Shown: positions 35,120 to 44,101, numbered from the stretch's first letter. The stretch: DNA of 64,000 nt from Kutzneria sp. 744 (GCF_000568255.1 NZ_KK037166.1:9713547-9777546); one strand, 5' to 3'. Program-made: numbers and translations. Notes: a model not told the origin generated them from the letters alone.

Positions 35120-35631
35120 ATCGGCGCCTCCAGCCCGCTGAGCAGCGAGGCGACGCTCAGGCCGGTGGTCAGGTAGTCGACGAAGGTCGCGTTGTTCAGC
35201 GCCTGGTCGGAGCGGGCCCGGCGCACCATCCCGATCGCCGTGCGCGCGTCGTGGCCCAGCTCGATCAGCGTCTGCGCCGTCAGCAGCCCCGACCGGTTGT
35301 GGCCCACTCGGCAGCGGACCAGCACCTTCCGCCCCGCCGTCAGCTCCTCGGCCGCCATCACGGCCAGCTCCGCCACGCGGTCGATCTGCGCCGGCAGCAG
35401 CGGCGCGTCCGGAATCTCGTGCACCACATGCCTTTGCCCCGGCCCTGGCCCGTGGCCCGGCCGGGTGAACAGGCTGAACACCACGTCGAACTCGTCGGTC
35501 ACCACCGCCGCCTGCAGTTCCCCGTGGTCGTCGATCCACTCGTGGCCGCCCATCCACAGCCGCTCCGCAACCTCGTTCCACGGCGCCCGCGGCGGCGGTG
35601 TGTCCCGATCTCCTTCTCGCGTCCTGCGCAC
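35116..35631 (-). CDS. dual-specificity/tyrosine phosphatase-like protein
   Basis: 171 aa. The signature loop is KVLVRCRVGHNRSGLL: Cys107 and Arg113 fit C(X5)R, followed by Ser, as in dual-specificity phosphatases. The His normally before the Cys is Arg here. An Asp-containing loop (IPDAPLLP) could supply the general acid. It has no membrane or signal segments. Related actinomycete proteins act on phosphotyrosine or phosphoinositides, but the substrate is unknown. Convergent with the S9 peptidase (overlapping stops). Confidence 0.75.
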   Translation of the reverse strand: MRRTREGDRDTPPPRAPWNEVAERLWMGGHEWIDDHGELQAAVVTDEFDVVFSLFTRPGHGPGPGQRHVVHEIPDAPLLPAQIDRVAELAVMAAEELTAGRKVLVRCRVGHNRSGLLTAQTLIELGHDARTAIGMVRRARSDQALNNATFVDYLTTGLSVASLLSGLEAPI

Positions 35632-35663
35632 CTGGCCCTCCCCTTCCAGCGACGCCCCTGACG

Positions 35664-36557
35664 CTACTTCAGTCCGTGGGGGCTTGGACGCCTTGCGCTT
35701 CGCATCGCCGCCGACGGATCAAGGCCGGTGAGCTCGACGCTGCGCTCCCACACCGACTTGGCCAGCTCCTCATCGGCCAGGATGCCGCGAACGGACTCAA
35801 GCCGAGGAACGCCCCTTAGCCCGAACATCCGCGGACCCCAGAGCTGACCGCTGTGAACTTCAGGATCCAGCACGCACCGCACGGCCGGCCAAGCCCCGGC
35901 GTCCTTGCCCTGCAAGAGAAGTCGCTGAGGGTGCGGCCCGCTGGGGCGAGTGTGCACGGGTGGGCGGGAAGGCGTGAGGGCGTCGAGGGCGCCGCCGGGA
36001 TGGTTGACGACGCTGACCACACCGCCTCGCCGGGCCAGCTCGAAGCCGAAGAGCATCTGGGCGAGCTTGGAACGGGCGTAGGCGCGCTTGCCGTCGTGCT
36101 CGTGGGCGGGGAACGACGCGGACTTGGCGACGAAGCTGCCGGTGGTGACGACCCGGGACCTCTGGGAGAGGTACGGGGCGAGCAGGGCGGTCAGGGCGAA
36201 GTGGCCGAGGTGGTTGATCGCGAACGTGCGCTCGTCGGGATCGGGGCCCTCGATCATCACGCCGGCGTTGAGAACGACAGCGTCGAGGGGAGCCGTCAGT
36301 CGATCGACGGAGCTCGGCAGCGAAAGGCGATCGGCCAGGTCCAGGGGCAGAAAGCGCAGCGACGCCGAGGGATGGACGGCGCGGATGGCGGTCATGGCGG
36401 CCTCGGCGCGGGCGGCGTCGCGGCAGCCGAGCAGGACGGTCGCGCCGGCGCCGGCCAGCTGCTCGGCGACGAAGTAGCCGATGCCGGCGTTGCCGCCGGT
36501 GACCAGCACGGTAAGGCCGTCGGCCCGTGGCGGGTGGTGCACGTCCCAAGAAGTCAT
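35664..36557 (-). CDS. SDR-family oxidoreductase (retinol dehydrogenase-like)
   Basis: 297 aa from ATG 36557. TVLVTGGNAGIGYFVAEQLA (NADP site), VVLNAGVMIEGP (NAG), INHLGHFALTALL, Ser in VVTTGSFVAKS, and YARSKLAQMLFGFEL (YxxxK) place it in the group of light-dependent protochlorophyllide reductase/retinol dehydrogenase-like SDRs. Substrate unknown. It is divergent from a TetR gene 64 bp away, the usual arrangement for a TetR-controlled SDR. Confidence 0.85.
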   Translation of the reverse strand: MTSWDVHHPPRADGLTVLVTGGNAGIGYFVAEQLAGAGATVLLGCRDAARAEAAMTAIRAVHPSASLRFLPLDLADRLSLPSSVDRLTAPLDAVVLNAGVMIEGPDPDERTFAINHLGHFALTALLAPYLSQRSRVVTTGSFVAKSASFPAHEHDGKRAYARSKLAQMLFGFELARRGGVVSVVNHPGGALDALTPSRPPVHTRPSGPHPQRLLLQGKDAGAWPAVRCVLDPEVHSGQLWGPRMFGLRGVPRLESVRGILADEELAKSVWERSVELTGLDPSAAMRSARRPSPHGLK

Positions 36558-36621
36558 ATCGACACCGTAATCGGAACCGCTCCGAGTTTGCAATGGCTTC
36601 GGTCACGGGTACGGTGGCCCC

Positions 36622-37182
36622 ATGACGCAGGGGCGGCGCGAACGCAAGAAGGAGGCCACGCGGCGGGCGCTGGCCGACGCGGCCAGGCGGCTGTTCCTGG
36701 AGCGCGGCTTCGACAAGGTCACCGTGGCGGAGATCGCGGAGGCGGCCGACACGGCGGTCTCGACCCTGTTCGTGCACTTCCCGGCGGGCAAGGAGGCGCT
36801 GATCCTCGGCGACGGCGCGGAGCGCGAACGGTCGCTGACCGAGGCGGTGCGGGAGCGCGGCGACAAGTCCGTCCTCGACGCGCTGCGGGACTTCCTCGCC
36901 ACCCGAGGCCCCTTCGAGGCCGACCCGGAGACCCAGCCCATCGTGGACCTCGTCACCACCACGCCGGCGCTGCGGGCCTACGCCCGTCTCATGTGGACGA
37001 ACAACGAGGCGGCGCTGGCCGAGGTGATCGCGGCGGAGACCGGCCGCGAAGCCGATGTGTCGCTCCGGCTGCTCGCTCGCTACGTGCTGGAGATCCCGGA
37101 CCTGGCCGGCACCGCGCCGGACGCCCCGGCGGCGCTGGACATCGCCTTCGAGCACCTCAAGCGCGGCTGGCCGGGCCTCTGA
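36622..37182 (+). CDS. TetR-family regulator
   Basis: 186 aa. RRERKKEATRRALADAARRL, FLERGFDKVTVAEIAEAADT and AVSTLFVHFPAGKEALILGD make a canonical TetR DNA-binding domain. It is followed 1 base later by the FAD monooxygenase gene on the same strand and divergent from the SDR gene, so it probably controls both. The C-terminal domain is of the MftR-like type and is not informative about ligand. Confidence 0.9.
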   Translation: MTQGRRERKKEATRRALADAARRLFLERGFDKVTVAEIAEAADTAVSTLFVHFPAGKEALILGDGAERERSLTEAVRERGDKSVLDALRDFLATRGPFEADPETQPIVDLVTTTPALRAYARLMWTNNEAALAEVIAAETGREADVSLRLLARYVLEIPDLAGTAPDAPAALDIAFEHLKRGWPGL

Positions 37183-37183
37183 C

Positions 37184-38485
37184 ATGGCGCCGGTCATCGT
37201 GGTCGGGGCGGGGCCGACGGGCCTGACCGTCGCCGCGCTGCTGGCCCGGCACGGCGTCGACTGCGTGGTGCTGGACCGCCGACCCGAGCCGCACCCGCAG
37301 CCCCGGGCCGTGCATCTCGACGACGAGGTGCACGCGATCCTGGCCAGCATCGACGTCGACCTCGGCGCGATCTCCCGGCCGGCCCTGGGACTGCGGCTGC
37401 TCGACGCGGACCTGGGCGTCCTGGCGGAGTTCCGCCGCGACTCGACGCCCGGCCGGCACGGCTTCCCTGAGGCCAACATGTTCGACCAGCCCGACCTGGA
37501 ACGGTTGCTGCGGAAGAAGGTCACCGTTCTCGACGGCGTCGAGGCCACGGAGATCACCCAGCACGGCGATCATGTTCGGGTGAACGGCGAACGGGCCGAC
37601 TACGTGCTGGGTTGCGATGGCGCGAACAGCTTCGTGCGCAACGCGATCGGCGCGCGGATGCGGGATCTCGGCTTCGCGCAACGATGGCTGGTGGTCGACA
37701 TCGAGACCGAGGCCGAGCTGGGGCAGTGGGAAGGCGTGCACCAGGTGTGCGACACCCGGCGCGCGGCGACGTACATGCGGGTCGGAAAGTCCCGCTATCG
37801 CTGGGAGTTCCGGCTCCGTGACGGCGAGACCGCCGCCGACTATCAGGATCTCGGCGCCGTCAGGAAGATCATCGCGCCGTGGACTCGGGTCGAGGACCTG
37901 AAGCTGCGTCGGGTCGCCGAGTACACCTTCCGGGCCCAGATCGCCAACACATGGCGTCAGGAACGGGTTTTCCTGCTCGGCGACGCCGCTCACCTGACGC
38001 CGCCGTTCATCGGTCAGGGCCTCGGGGCCGGCCTGCGGGACGCGGCGAACCTCGCCTGGAAGCTGGCCGCCGTCCACAAGGGAGAGTCGCCGGCTTCGGT
38101 GCTCGACACGTACCAGGTCGAGCGAATGCCCCACGCGCTGACGATGATCCGCCTGGCCAAGCTGCTCGGCGCGGCCATGACCGAGGGCGGTGAGCTCGGC
38201 AACCTGCTCCGCCGCGTCGTCATGCCGCGCCTGCATCTGGTGCCGGGGTTGAGAAATCGGGTTCTCAGCAGCGAAACTCCCGCGCTGCACCGGTCGGAAC
38301 TCGTGCAGCGGCCCCGATTCCGTCGCGGCCTGGCCGGAACCCTGTGCCCCGGGCTGGTGCCCGACCGGATGACCGTCGTGACGCCCGAGACACACCCGGA
38401 ACTCGCCGACTGGCTGCGCCAGGGGCGAGCGAGCGCGGCGATCGTCCGTCCTGATGGCATTGTGCTTCAGGCGTCGAGCATCTGA
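37184..38485 (+). CDS. FAD-dependent aromatic monooxygenase (PHBH/MhpA type)
   Basis: 433 aa. FAD site VIVVGAGPTGLTVAALLARH (GxGxxG), DxDGxNS-like LGCDGANSFVRNAIG and the second FAD block VFLLGDAAHLTPPFIGQGLG. The layout is that of MhpA-type group A flavin hydroxylases (FAD plus NAD(P)H, aromatic ring hydroxylation). MhpA proteins are about 550 aa; this one ends soon after the FAD domain and lacks most of the thioredoxin-like tail. Translated with the TetR gene just ahead. Its stop overlaps the convergent SDR gene by 19 bp. Substrate unknown; it could serve polyketide tailoring or aromatic breakdown. Confidence 0.85.
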   Translation: MAPVIVVGAGPTGLTVAALLARHGVDCVVLDRRPEPHPQPRAVHLDDEVHAILASIDVDLGAISRPALGLRLLDADLGVLAEFRRDSTPGRHGFPEANMFDQPDLERLLRKKVTVLDGVEATEITQHGDHVRVNGERADYVLGCDGANSFVRNAIGARMRDLGFAQRWLVVDIETEAELGQWEGVHQVCDTRRAATYMRVGKSRYRWEFRLRDGETAADYQDLGAVRKIIAPWTRVEDLKLRRVAEYTFRAQIANTWRQERVFLLGDAAHLTPPFIGQGLGAGLRDAANLAWKLAAVHKGESPASVLDTYQVERMPHALTMIRLAKLLGAAMTEGGELGNLLRRVVMPRLHLVPGLRNRVLSSETPALHRSELVQRPRFRRGLAGTLCPGLVPDRMTVVTPETHPELADWLRQGRASAAIVRPDGIVLQASSI

Positions 38486-39372
38486 CGCGACAACTCCCAC
38501 AACCGGCGCGCATTCTCGGGATCCACCGCGTAACGGGCAACGCCTTGCAGCCGCGCACCGCGACGGTCCAGCGTCTCGGCCTCGTTGCAGTCGGCGAAGT
38601 ACCGGCCGCCGACACCCTCCAACAGGGGAGAAGTGGCCACCAGCACGGAAGTCGCCGCGCCCTGCTCGACCGTCTTCATCAGCTCCGGCGGGATCGTCCC
38701 GCTGCCGGCGCCTCCGGTGTGCCGCTGGAGGTTGGTGAAGATCGCGCCGGGCATCGCGGCATTGGCGGTGATGCCGTCGGCGGCCCAGCGCCGCGAGGCC
38801 TCGACCGCGAACAGCACGTTCGCGGTCTTGGACTGACCGTAGGCCAGCCACGGATCGTAGCGGCGGAAGTCGAAGTTGGGATCGTCGAAGATGAACGGCG
38901 ACAACATGTGCGCGGTCGAGCTGACCACGACGATTCGCGCGTTGCCGGCGGCCTTGAGCGCCGGGTGCAGCGCTGTGGCAAGGGCGAAGTGTCCGAGGTG
39001 GTTGGTGGCCAGCTGCATTTCCCAGCCCTGCGCCGTGTACTGCTCGGGCGAGGCCATGATGCCGGCGTTGTTGACCAGGATGTGCAGCGGTCCCGTCCAG
39101 GAGTCGGCGAACGCCGCGACGGATGCCTGGTCGGCCAGGTCGAGCCGCTTGACGTCGGCCGCGTCGATCTCCTTGGCCGCTCGCTCGCCCGCGTCGACGT
39201 CCCGGACCGCCAGCGTGACCTCGGCCCCGGCGGCGGTCAGCACGCGGGCGGTCTCCACGCCGAGACCGGACGAGGCCCCCGTGACGATCGCGCGGCGCCC
39301 GGTCAGATCGATGCCGGCGGCGACGTCGGCGGCGGTGCTGTCGAACCCGAACTTCGTGTGGATCAAACTCAT
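38467..39372 (-). CDS. SDR-family oxidoreductase
   Basis: 301 aa. RAIVTGASSGLGVETARVLT, ILVNNAGIMASP, NHLGHFALATAL, Ser in IVVVSSTAHML, and YGQSKTANVLFAVEA show all SDR catalytic elements (Asn, Ser, Tyr, Lys). Same subgroup as the SDR at 35664 but a different protein. It is divergent from the LysR gene (71 bp), which makes LysR its likely activator. Its 3' end overlaps that of the monooxygenase gene. Confidence 0.88.
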   Translation of the reverse strand: MSLIHTKFGFDSTAADVAAGIDLTGRRAIVTGASSGLGVETARVLTAAGAEVTLAVRDVDAGERAAKEIDAADVKRLDLADQASVAAFADSWTGPLHILVNNAGIMASPEQYTAQGWEMQLATNHLGHFALATALHPALKAAGNARIVVVSSTAHMLSPFIFDDPNFDFRRYDPWLAYGQSKTANVLFAVEASRRWAADGITANAAMPGAIFTNLQRHTGGAGSGTIPPELMKTVEQGAATSVLVATSPLLEGVGGRYFADCNEAETLDRRGARLQGVARYAVDPENARRLWELSRQMLDA

Positions 39373-39443
39373 GCCTTCGACGTTAGGTCCCGACCGGCCA
39401 TGCGAAAAGCGCAGGATCAGCAGATCTGGTATGCGTATATCTC

Positions 39444-40385
39444 ATGACCGTCGCCGATGCGTCGCTGACCGAGCTCCGCGTGTTCCGCGAGGTCGCCGAG
39501 CGTGGCACCCTCACCGCCGCCGCCACCGCCCTGGGCTACACGCAGTCCGCCGTGTCACGCCAGATCGCTTCGTTGGAACGGCACTGCGGCGCCGAGTTGG
39601 TGGAGCGCCGGCACGACGGCGTGCGGCTGACCGCCGCCGGGCAGCTCGTGCTGCGGCGCGTGGTGACCGTGCTGGAGCAGGTCGACGCCGTCAGCCGTGA
39701 GCTCGCCGGCCTGCCCGACGAGCACGCCACCGTCCGCCTCGGGTGGATCACCAGCGCCGGCGTCGGCCTTGTACCGCAGGCCCTCGCCGCGTTGCGCGAC
39801 AACCATCCGTCCATCACCGTGATGACTCGCGAGGGCACCACACCCGCGCTCGTCCGCGCCCTTCGCGCCGGCACCGTCGATCTCGCGCTGCTCGCCTCCG
39901 CGCCGCCTTACCGTGCGCCCGACGAGGAGACTCCCGCCCTGGACGTCCAGGTGCTCACCGAACGCAGCCTCCGCGTCGCCGTCCCCGCCTCGCATCCCTT
40001 GGCCCGCAAGGACTTCATCGAACTGGCTGACCTCCATGGCCAGCCCTGGATCGCCGGTTCCGGCACCGCCATGGGCGTCTGGCCCGGCCTTGACGAGCGT
40101 CCCGTCATCGCCCACTCGGTTCGCGACTGGCTGGCCAAGCTGCACCTGGTCGCCGCCGGCTGCGGGCTCACCACCGTCGGCGACTCCCTCTCCGACGCCG
40201 TTCCCCCGGGCGTTCGCGTGCTGCCCGTACGCGGCGGTTCCCACGAGCACCGCCGCATCCTCCTGGCCAAGCTGCCCCGCCCCCTGTCCGAGCCCGCCGG
40301 CCGCGTCGCCGACGCCCTCCGCAGCCGTCGCAGTGACAACCGGGGGTTGACACGACAACCCCTGGTTGTCATGCTCGTGCCATGA
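39444..40385 (+). CDS. LysR-family regulator
   Basis: 313 aa. The N-terminal helix-turn-helix LTELRVFREVAERGTLTAAA, TALGYTQSAVSRQIASLERH is canonical LysR, followed by a periplasmic-binding-type effector domain (VRLGWITSAGVGLVPQALAA, LRVAVPASHPLARKD). The last codons (DNRGLTRQPLVVMLVP) coincide with the double operator and promoter of the next gene, so the LysR 3' end doubles as regulatory DNA. The SDR gene on the other side of the 71-bp divergent region is the probable target. Confidence 0.9.
   Translation: MTVADASLTELRVFREVAERGTLTAAATALGYTQSAVSRQIASLERHCGAELVERRHDGVRLTAAGQLVLRRVVTVLEQVDAVSRELAGLPDEHATVRLGWITSAGVGLVPQALAALRDNHPSITVMTREGTTPALVRALRAGTVDLALLASAPPYRAPDEETPALDVQVLTERSLRVAVPASHPLARKDFIELADLHGQPWIAGSGTAMGVWPGLDERPVIAHSVRDWLAKLHLVAAGCGLTTVGDSLSDAVPPGVRVLPVRGGSHEHRRILLAKLPRPLSEPAGRVADALRSRRSDNRGLTRQPLVVMLVP
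40334..40375 (+). promoter_or_regulatory. double palindromic operator over the promoter of the small HTH gene
   Basis: Two palindromes sit 19 bp apart centre to centre: TGACAACC-GGG-GGTTGACA (40334-40352) and GACAACC-CCT-GGTTGTC (40354-40370). The first contains a consensus -35 TTGACA (40347-40352), and CATGCT (40370-40375) lies 17 bp later as -10. Transcription would begin at about 40382, the A of the next ATG. The element is inside the LysR coding sequence. Confidence 0.7.
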
Positions 40386-40588
40386 CCACCGACCCGCACC
40401 GCGAAACCTTCGACCGCATCAAGGAAGTCCGCGCCCAGGCCATCCATCACGCCCGCCTGGCCCAGCAGCTCGCCGCCGAACGCCGCGACCTCATGCAGTC
40501 CCTCATCGCCCAGGGCGTCACCCAGTCCGACATCGCCCGCGAACTCGGCGTCACCCGCCAGGCCATCCAGAAGATGCTATCGGTGTAG
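40382..40588 (+). CDS. small helix-turn-helix protein, probably leaderless and autoregulated
   Basis: 68 aa. An N-terminal charged helix (HRETFDRIKEVRAQAIHHAR, LAQQLAAERRDLMQSL) is followed by a clear helix-turn-helix: QGVTQSDIARELGVTRQAIQKML, like sigma region 4 or resolvase DNA-binding domains. ATG 40382 overlaps the LysR stop (ATGA) but also coincides with the predicted transcription start of its own promoter. The two palindromes over that promoter are the obvious binding sites for this or a related dimer. Genes it may control beyond itself are not evident. Confidence 0.75.
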   Translation: MTTDPHRETFDRIKEVRAQAIHHARLAQQLAAERRDLMQSLIAQGVTQSDIARELGVTRQAIQKMLSV

Positions 40589-40590
40589 CG

Positions 40591-40623
40591 GCGGGCGCCG
40601 GTCTCAGCGGACCGGCTGCCCGC
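40591..40623. terminator. hairpin between convergent small genes
   Basis: GCGGGC-G-CCGGT pairs with ACCGG-CT-GCCCGC across an 8-nt loop. It follows the HTH gene stop by 2 bases and overlaps the last codons of the convergent small secreted protein. Confidence 0.65.
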
Positions 40624-40810
40624 TGAACTGACCGCCGTTGCATCGAGAAATAATGTGGTCGCCGATATTGAGGGAGATGATGCGGCCGCCGCCCTGCTCG
40701 CACTGCCTACCGGTCACGCTGTGCGGGGCCGCGTTCGCCGCCGGCATCATGCTGATGGCCGCGCCGAGGCAGATCCCGGTCGCCGCGACGGCCGTGAGCA
40801 GTCGTTTCAT
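40604..40810 (-). CDS. small secreted protein, unknown function
   Basis: 68 aa: a signal peptide of about 27 residues (KRLLTAVAATGICLGAAISM, cut near NAA) leaves a mature peptide of about 40 residues with two cysteines (RQCEQGGGRI and ISRCNGGQFSG) that could form one disulfide. No family recognised. Small secreted two-Cys proteins like this are common and uncharacterised in actinomycetes. A GGAGTG ribosome-binding site precedes the ATG. Confidence 0.65.
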   Translation of the reverse strand: MKRLLTAVAATGICLGAAISMMPAANAAPHSVTGRQCEQGGGRIISLNIGDHIISRCNGGQFSGQPVR

Positions 40811-41102
40811 CGCGCACTCCTTCGTTGTTGGAATGCCTCGAAAGTATGGGCATCAGCGACTGTGTTCAATGGGTTGCCTCGGATTCGGCAGTGATCGATG
40901 CCCGATCAATCTCCCACGAATCGAGACATGCTCATCGCGATGAGGGCATCGGCTGCCGTCGGTGCGGTGAAACCATCGCCTGTCGCGCGTTCGACGATTG
41001 TTCATTGCTGATGTGCGGCTGCCGCGGTGGGGCTGTTGCGCCGGTCCGGCGGGTGTGGATAGCTTGCGGGGCCGTAGCTTCGACCCGATGGGAGCGCTAC
41101 CG

Positions 41103-41874
41103 ATGGACCTTCAGTTGCGAGGGAAGACCGCGTTGGTCACCGGGGCGAGCCGGGGGATCGGGCTGGCGGCCGTGCGCGCCCTCGTTGACGAGGGGGTTCG
41201 GGTTGTGGCGGCGGCGCGTCACGTTGAGGGTGAGCTGGCGTCCCTGCCGGTGGAGGCGGTGGCGGGTTGACCTGTCGACCGCCGACGGCGCGGCTCAGGT
41301 CGTGGACGAGGCGGTGTCGCGGGTGGGCGGCATCGACGTTCTGGTCAACAACGTCGGGTTCGTACACCCGCGCCCGGCCGGCTTCGCCTCGGTGACCGAT
41401 GACGACTGGTTGGCGACGTTCAACCTCGACCTCATGTCCGCTGTACGCACAACCCGGGCCGCCCTGCCCGCCTTGCTCGAACGGGCCGGCTCGATCGTCA
41501 CCGTGTGCTCGGTCAACGCCACCCTCCCCGACCCGCTGGTGGTCGACTACAGCGCCGCCAAGGCCGCCTGCCTGAGCTTCTTCAAGTCACTGTCCAAGGA
41601 GTTGGGTCCGCAGGGCATTCGGGTCAACACCGTCAGCCCGGGTCCTGTCGCGACCGACCTCTGGCTCGGCACCGGCGGCGTCGCCGAGACTGTCGCCGGA
41701 GCCGGCGGTGACGCCGGCGCTGTCGCCGACAGCGTGGCCGCCGGTGCGGCTACCGGCCGCTTTACCCAGCCTGCGGAGGTCGGTGCCCTCATCGCGTTCC
41801 TGGCGAGCCCGCTCGTCGGCAACCTCACCGGCGCCGACATCATCCTCGACGGCGGCATGACCCCGACCATCTAA
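41103..41874 (+). pseudogene. SDR-family oxidoreductase with one-base frameshift
   Basis: The N-terminal part MDLQLRGKTALVTGASRGIG to VEAVA lies in one frame (41103-41266). The rest (VDLSTADGAAQVV, VLVNNVGFVHPR, SIVTVCSVNATLP, YSAAKAACLSFFKSL, VNTVSPGPVATDLW, GADIILDGGMTPT) is in another. One extra G in the GGG at 41264-41266 explains the shift; removing it gives a normal SDR of about 256 aa with all catalytic residues. A fresh mutation or a sequencing error. The stop overlaps the convergent acyl-CoA dehydrogenase gene. Confidence 0.8.
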
Positions 41875-43034
41875 TACCCCGAGTCGGGGGTGAGGCCGCC
41901 GCGTCGGATCAGCTGGCGGGTGATGACGTCGCGCTGGATCTCGTTGGTGCCCTCGCCGACGATCATGAGAGGGGCGTCGCGGAAGTAGCGCTCGACGTCG
42001 AACTCGGTGGAGTAGCCGTGGCCGCCGTGCACGCGGATGGCGTCGAGGGCGACGGTCATGGCGGCCTCGGAGCAGAAGAGCTTGGCCATGCCGGCCTCGA
42101 GGTCGGCGCGGGAGCCGGAGTCGTAGCGGCGGGCGGCGTGGAGCAGGAGCTGGCGGGCGGCGGTGAGGCGGGTGGCCATGTCGGCGAGGAGGTGGCCGAC
42201 GGCCTGGTGCTGCCAGATGGGCTTGCCGAAGGAATGGCGTTGCTGGGCGTAGGAAAAGGCGTCGTCGAAGGCGGCGCGGGCGACGCCGGTGGCCCGGGCG
42301 GCGACCTGGATGCGGCCGATCTCCAGGCCACGCATCATCTGGGCGAAGCCGTCGCCCTCGACGGAGCCGAGCAGGGCGGTCGTGGGCACGCGACAGTCCT
42401 GAAAGGACAGTTCGCAGCTCTCGACGCCCTTGTACCCCAGCTTGGGCAGGTCACGGGAGACGGTGAAGCCGGGGACCTTCTCCATGAGCAGCACGCTGAT
42501 GCCCCGGTGTGGAGGGTCGGCCTGAGGATCGGTCTTACACAGCAGGGCGACGAGCTCGGCCCGACGGGCGTTGGTGATCCACGTCTTGCTGCCGTTGACG
42601 ACGTATTCGTCACCGTCGCGCCGGGCGACGGTGCGCAGGGCCTGGAGGTCGGAGCCGCCGTCGGGCTCGGTGAGAGCCATGGCGGCACGGAGCTCACCGG
42701 TGGCCATGAGGGGGAGGTAACGGCGCTGCTGCTCGGGGGTTCCATGCTGGAGAAGTAGTTTGGCCACGACGGTGTGGCCGCCCATGGCGCCGGCGAGGCT
42801 CATCCAACCGCGGGCCAACTCCTCGGTGACGAGGGCGAAGCACGGGGTGGACACCTCAGCGCCGCCGAACTCCTCGGGGATGGCCAAGCCGAACATGCCG
42901 AGCTGCTTCATCTGCTCGATCAGGGCCGAGGGATAGGCGTTGTCATGCTCCAGCTGCCGCGCGACGGGCCGCACATCCCGGTCCACGAAGTCGCGCACGG
43001 TGTCGACGATCGCCTGCTCGGTGCTGTCCAACAT
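41871..43034 (-). CDS. acyl-CoA dehydrogenase
   Basis: 387 aa, standard length. FAD-dependent acyl-CoA dehydrogenase signatures: AMALTEPDGGSDLQALRTVA and WITNARRAEL in the middle domain, RIQVAARATGVARAAFDDAF, YAQQRHSFGKPIWQHQAVGH, and IRVHGGHGYSTEFDVERYFR then APLMIVGEGTNEIQR at the C-terminus. The catalytic Glu is in the EGTNEIQ region, as in short/medium-chain enzymes. It introduces the alpha-beta double bond into an acyl-CoA and passes electrons to ETF. It lies 14 bp downstream of the repeat protein gene on the same strand. Acyl substrate unknown. Confidence 0.9.
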   Translation of the reverse strand: MLDSTEQAIVDTVRDFVDRDVRPVARQLEHDNAYPSALIEQMKQLGMFGLAIPEEFGGAEVSTPCFALVTEELARGWMSLAGAMGGHTVVAKLLLQHGTPEQQRRYLPLMATGELRAAMALTEPDGGSDLQALRTVARRDGDEYVVNGSKTWITNARRAELVALLCKTDPQADPPHRGISVLLMEKVPGFTVSRDLPKLGYKGVESCELSFQDCRVPTTALLGSVEGDGFAQMMRGLEIGRIQVAARATGVARAAFDDAFSYAQQRHSFGKPIWQHQAVGHLLADMATRLTAARQLLLHAARRYDSGSRADLEAGMAKLFCSEAAMTVALDAIRVHGGHGYSTEFDVERYFRDAPLMIVGEGTNEIQRDVITRQLIRRGGLTPDSGY

Positions 43035-43048
43035 CGCCCAGTCTCCTC

Positions 43049-44101
43049 CTAGCGGCAGTCCAGGATGCGGCCGTCGACGGTGCCGATCAGCAGCCCGGAA
43101 TCGGCGCTGGCCAGTGACGATCCTACGGACGGCTGGCCGTGGACGCTGAGTTCTTGTTGCCACAACACGGCTCCGGCGTCGAAGTCGACGCCGAGCAGTG
43201 CGCCGGAGTTCAAGGCGACGTACAGGAGCGAACCGTCGACGTGGAAGGCGGTCACCGGGTGGTCGACGGTGAGATGCCACAGGATCTCGCCGTCGGGGCG
43301 GTGTCGTGTGATCTCGGGGCCCTTGCACACCAGGGTGCTCTCGACCTCGACGACCGGATCGACTGACCACTCCAACTCCTCGGCGGGAAGCCAGGATTCG
43401 AGCCGAGGACCATCCACAGTGGCCAGAACGCGGCCGTCGGGTAGCGGGGCGACGGCCCGGATCGGACCACGATGCGACCAGTCGGGCGACAGCGCCTCGA
43501 CGGCGGCACGGGCCTGGTCGGGGGTGATGACGTCGCTGTCCCGCAACGGACCGTCCAGCTCGTCGAAGCCAATCTCGCCGTCGCCGACGGCGAGCCAGTC
43601 GTCGCGCGTGACCATGGCGTCGAAGCCGATGGTCATGGCGGCGTTGCCGAACTCGGACTCGCTGAAGGGGGCCAGAGCGAGGTCGAGTACGCGGCCGTGC
43701 CGCCAGGTCCGCCACCGCACGGCCCGAACCTCGCGGCTGTCGGCCAGCGCCGACACGACCGTGCCGGTGTCGAGGTGTAGAAGCAGCAGCTCGCCGTGGA
43801 AGCTCCAGCCGCCGTCGTAACTGCCGGTCCCGACGGCCAGCAGCGGTTGCCGAGGATGGAAGTCGACGGAGCGGACGGGGTAGCGCAGGCGGAGCAAGGA
43901 CCGGCAACGCAGGTCGGACCGGTCGTAGAGGCCGAGCACGTGAGGTCGCCAGCCCTCGGCGCCACGCTGATACAGCCAGCCCTGATGCCCGCCGATCGCG
44001 ATCAATCCGCGGCCCGGGTCGACGGCGACGGCCTGCGGCTCGCCGATCTCGGCGAACGGTTGATCACCCAGCACGCGGTGCACGGTGAGGGTCTGCGGCA
44101 C
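43049..44101 (-). CDS. beta-propeller (WD40/PQQ-like) repeat protein, unknown function
   Basis: About 350 aa if started at GTG 44101; no good ribosome-binding site marks the start. Repeats of AVAVDPGRGLIAIGGHQGWL, VRSVDFHPRQPLLAVGTGSY, IRAVAPLPDGRVLATVDGPR, VTAFHVDGSLLYVALNSG and SSLASADSGLLIGTVDGRIL have the strand pattern of a WD40- or PQQ-like propeller. There is no signal peptide, so it is probably cytosolic. No enzyme motif. Located between the acyl-CoA dehydrogenase and the GT39 gene on the same strand; a scaffold or sensor role is possible but unsupported. Confidence 0.6.
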   Translation of the reverse strand: MPQTLTVHRVLGDQPFAEIGEPQAVAVDPGRGLIAIGGHQGWLYQRGAEGWRPHVLGLYDRSDLRCRSLLRLRYPVRSVDFHPRQPLLAVGTGSYDGGWSFHGELLLLHLDTGTVVSALADSREVRAVRWRTWRHGRVLDLALAPFSESEFGNAAMTIGFDAMVTRDDWLAVGDGEIGFDELDGPLRDSDVITPDQARAAVEALSPDWSHRGPIRAVAPLPDGRVLATVDGPRLESWLPAEELEWSVDPVVEVESTLVCKGPEITRHRPDGEILWHLTVDHPVTAFHVDGSLLYVALNSGALLGVDFDAGAVLWQQELSVHGQPSVGSSLASADSGLLIGTVDGRILDCR

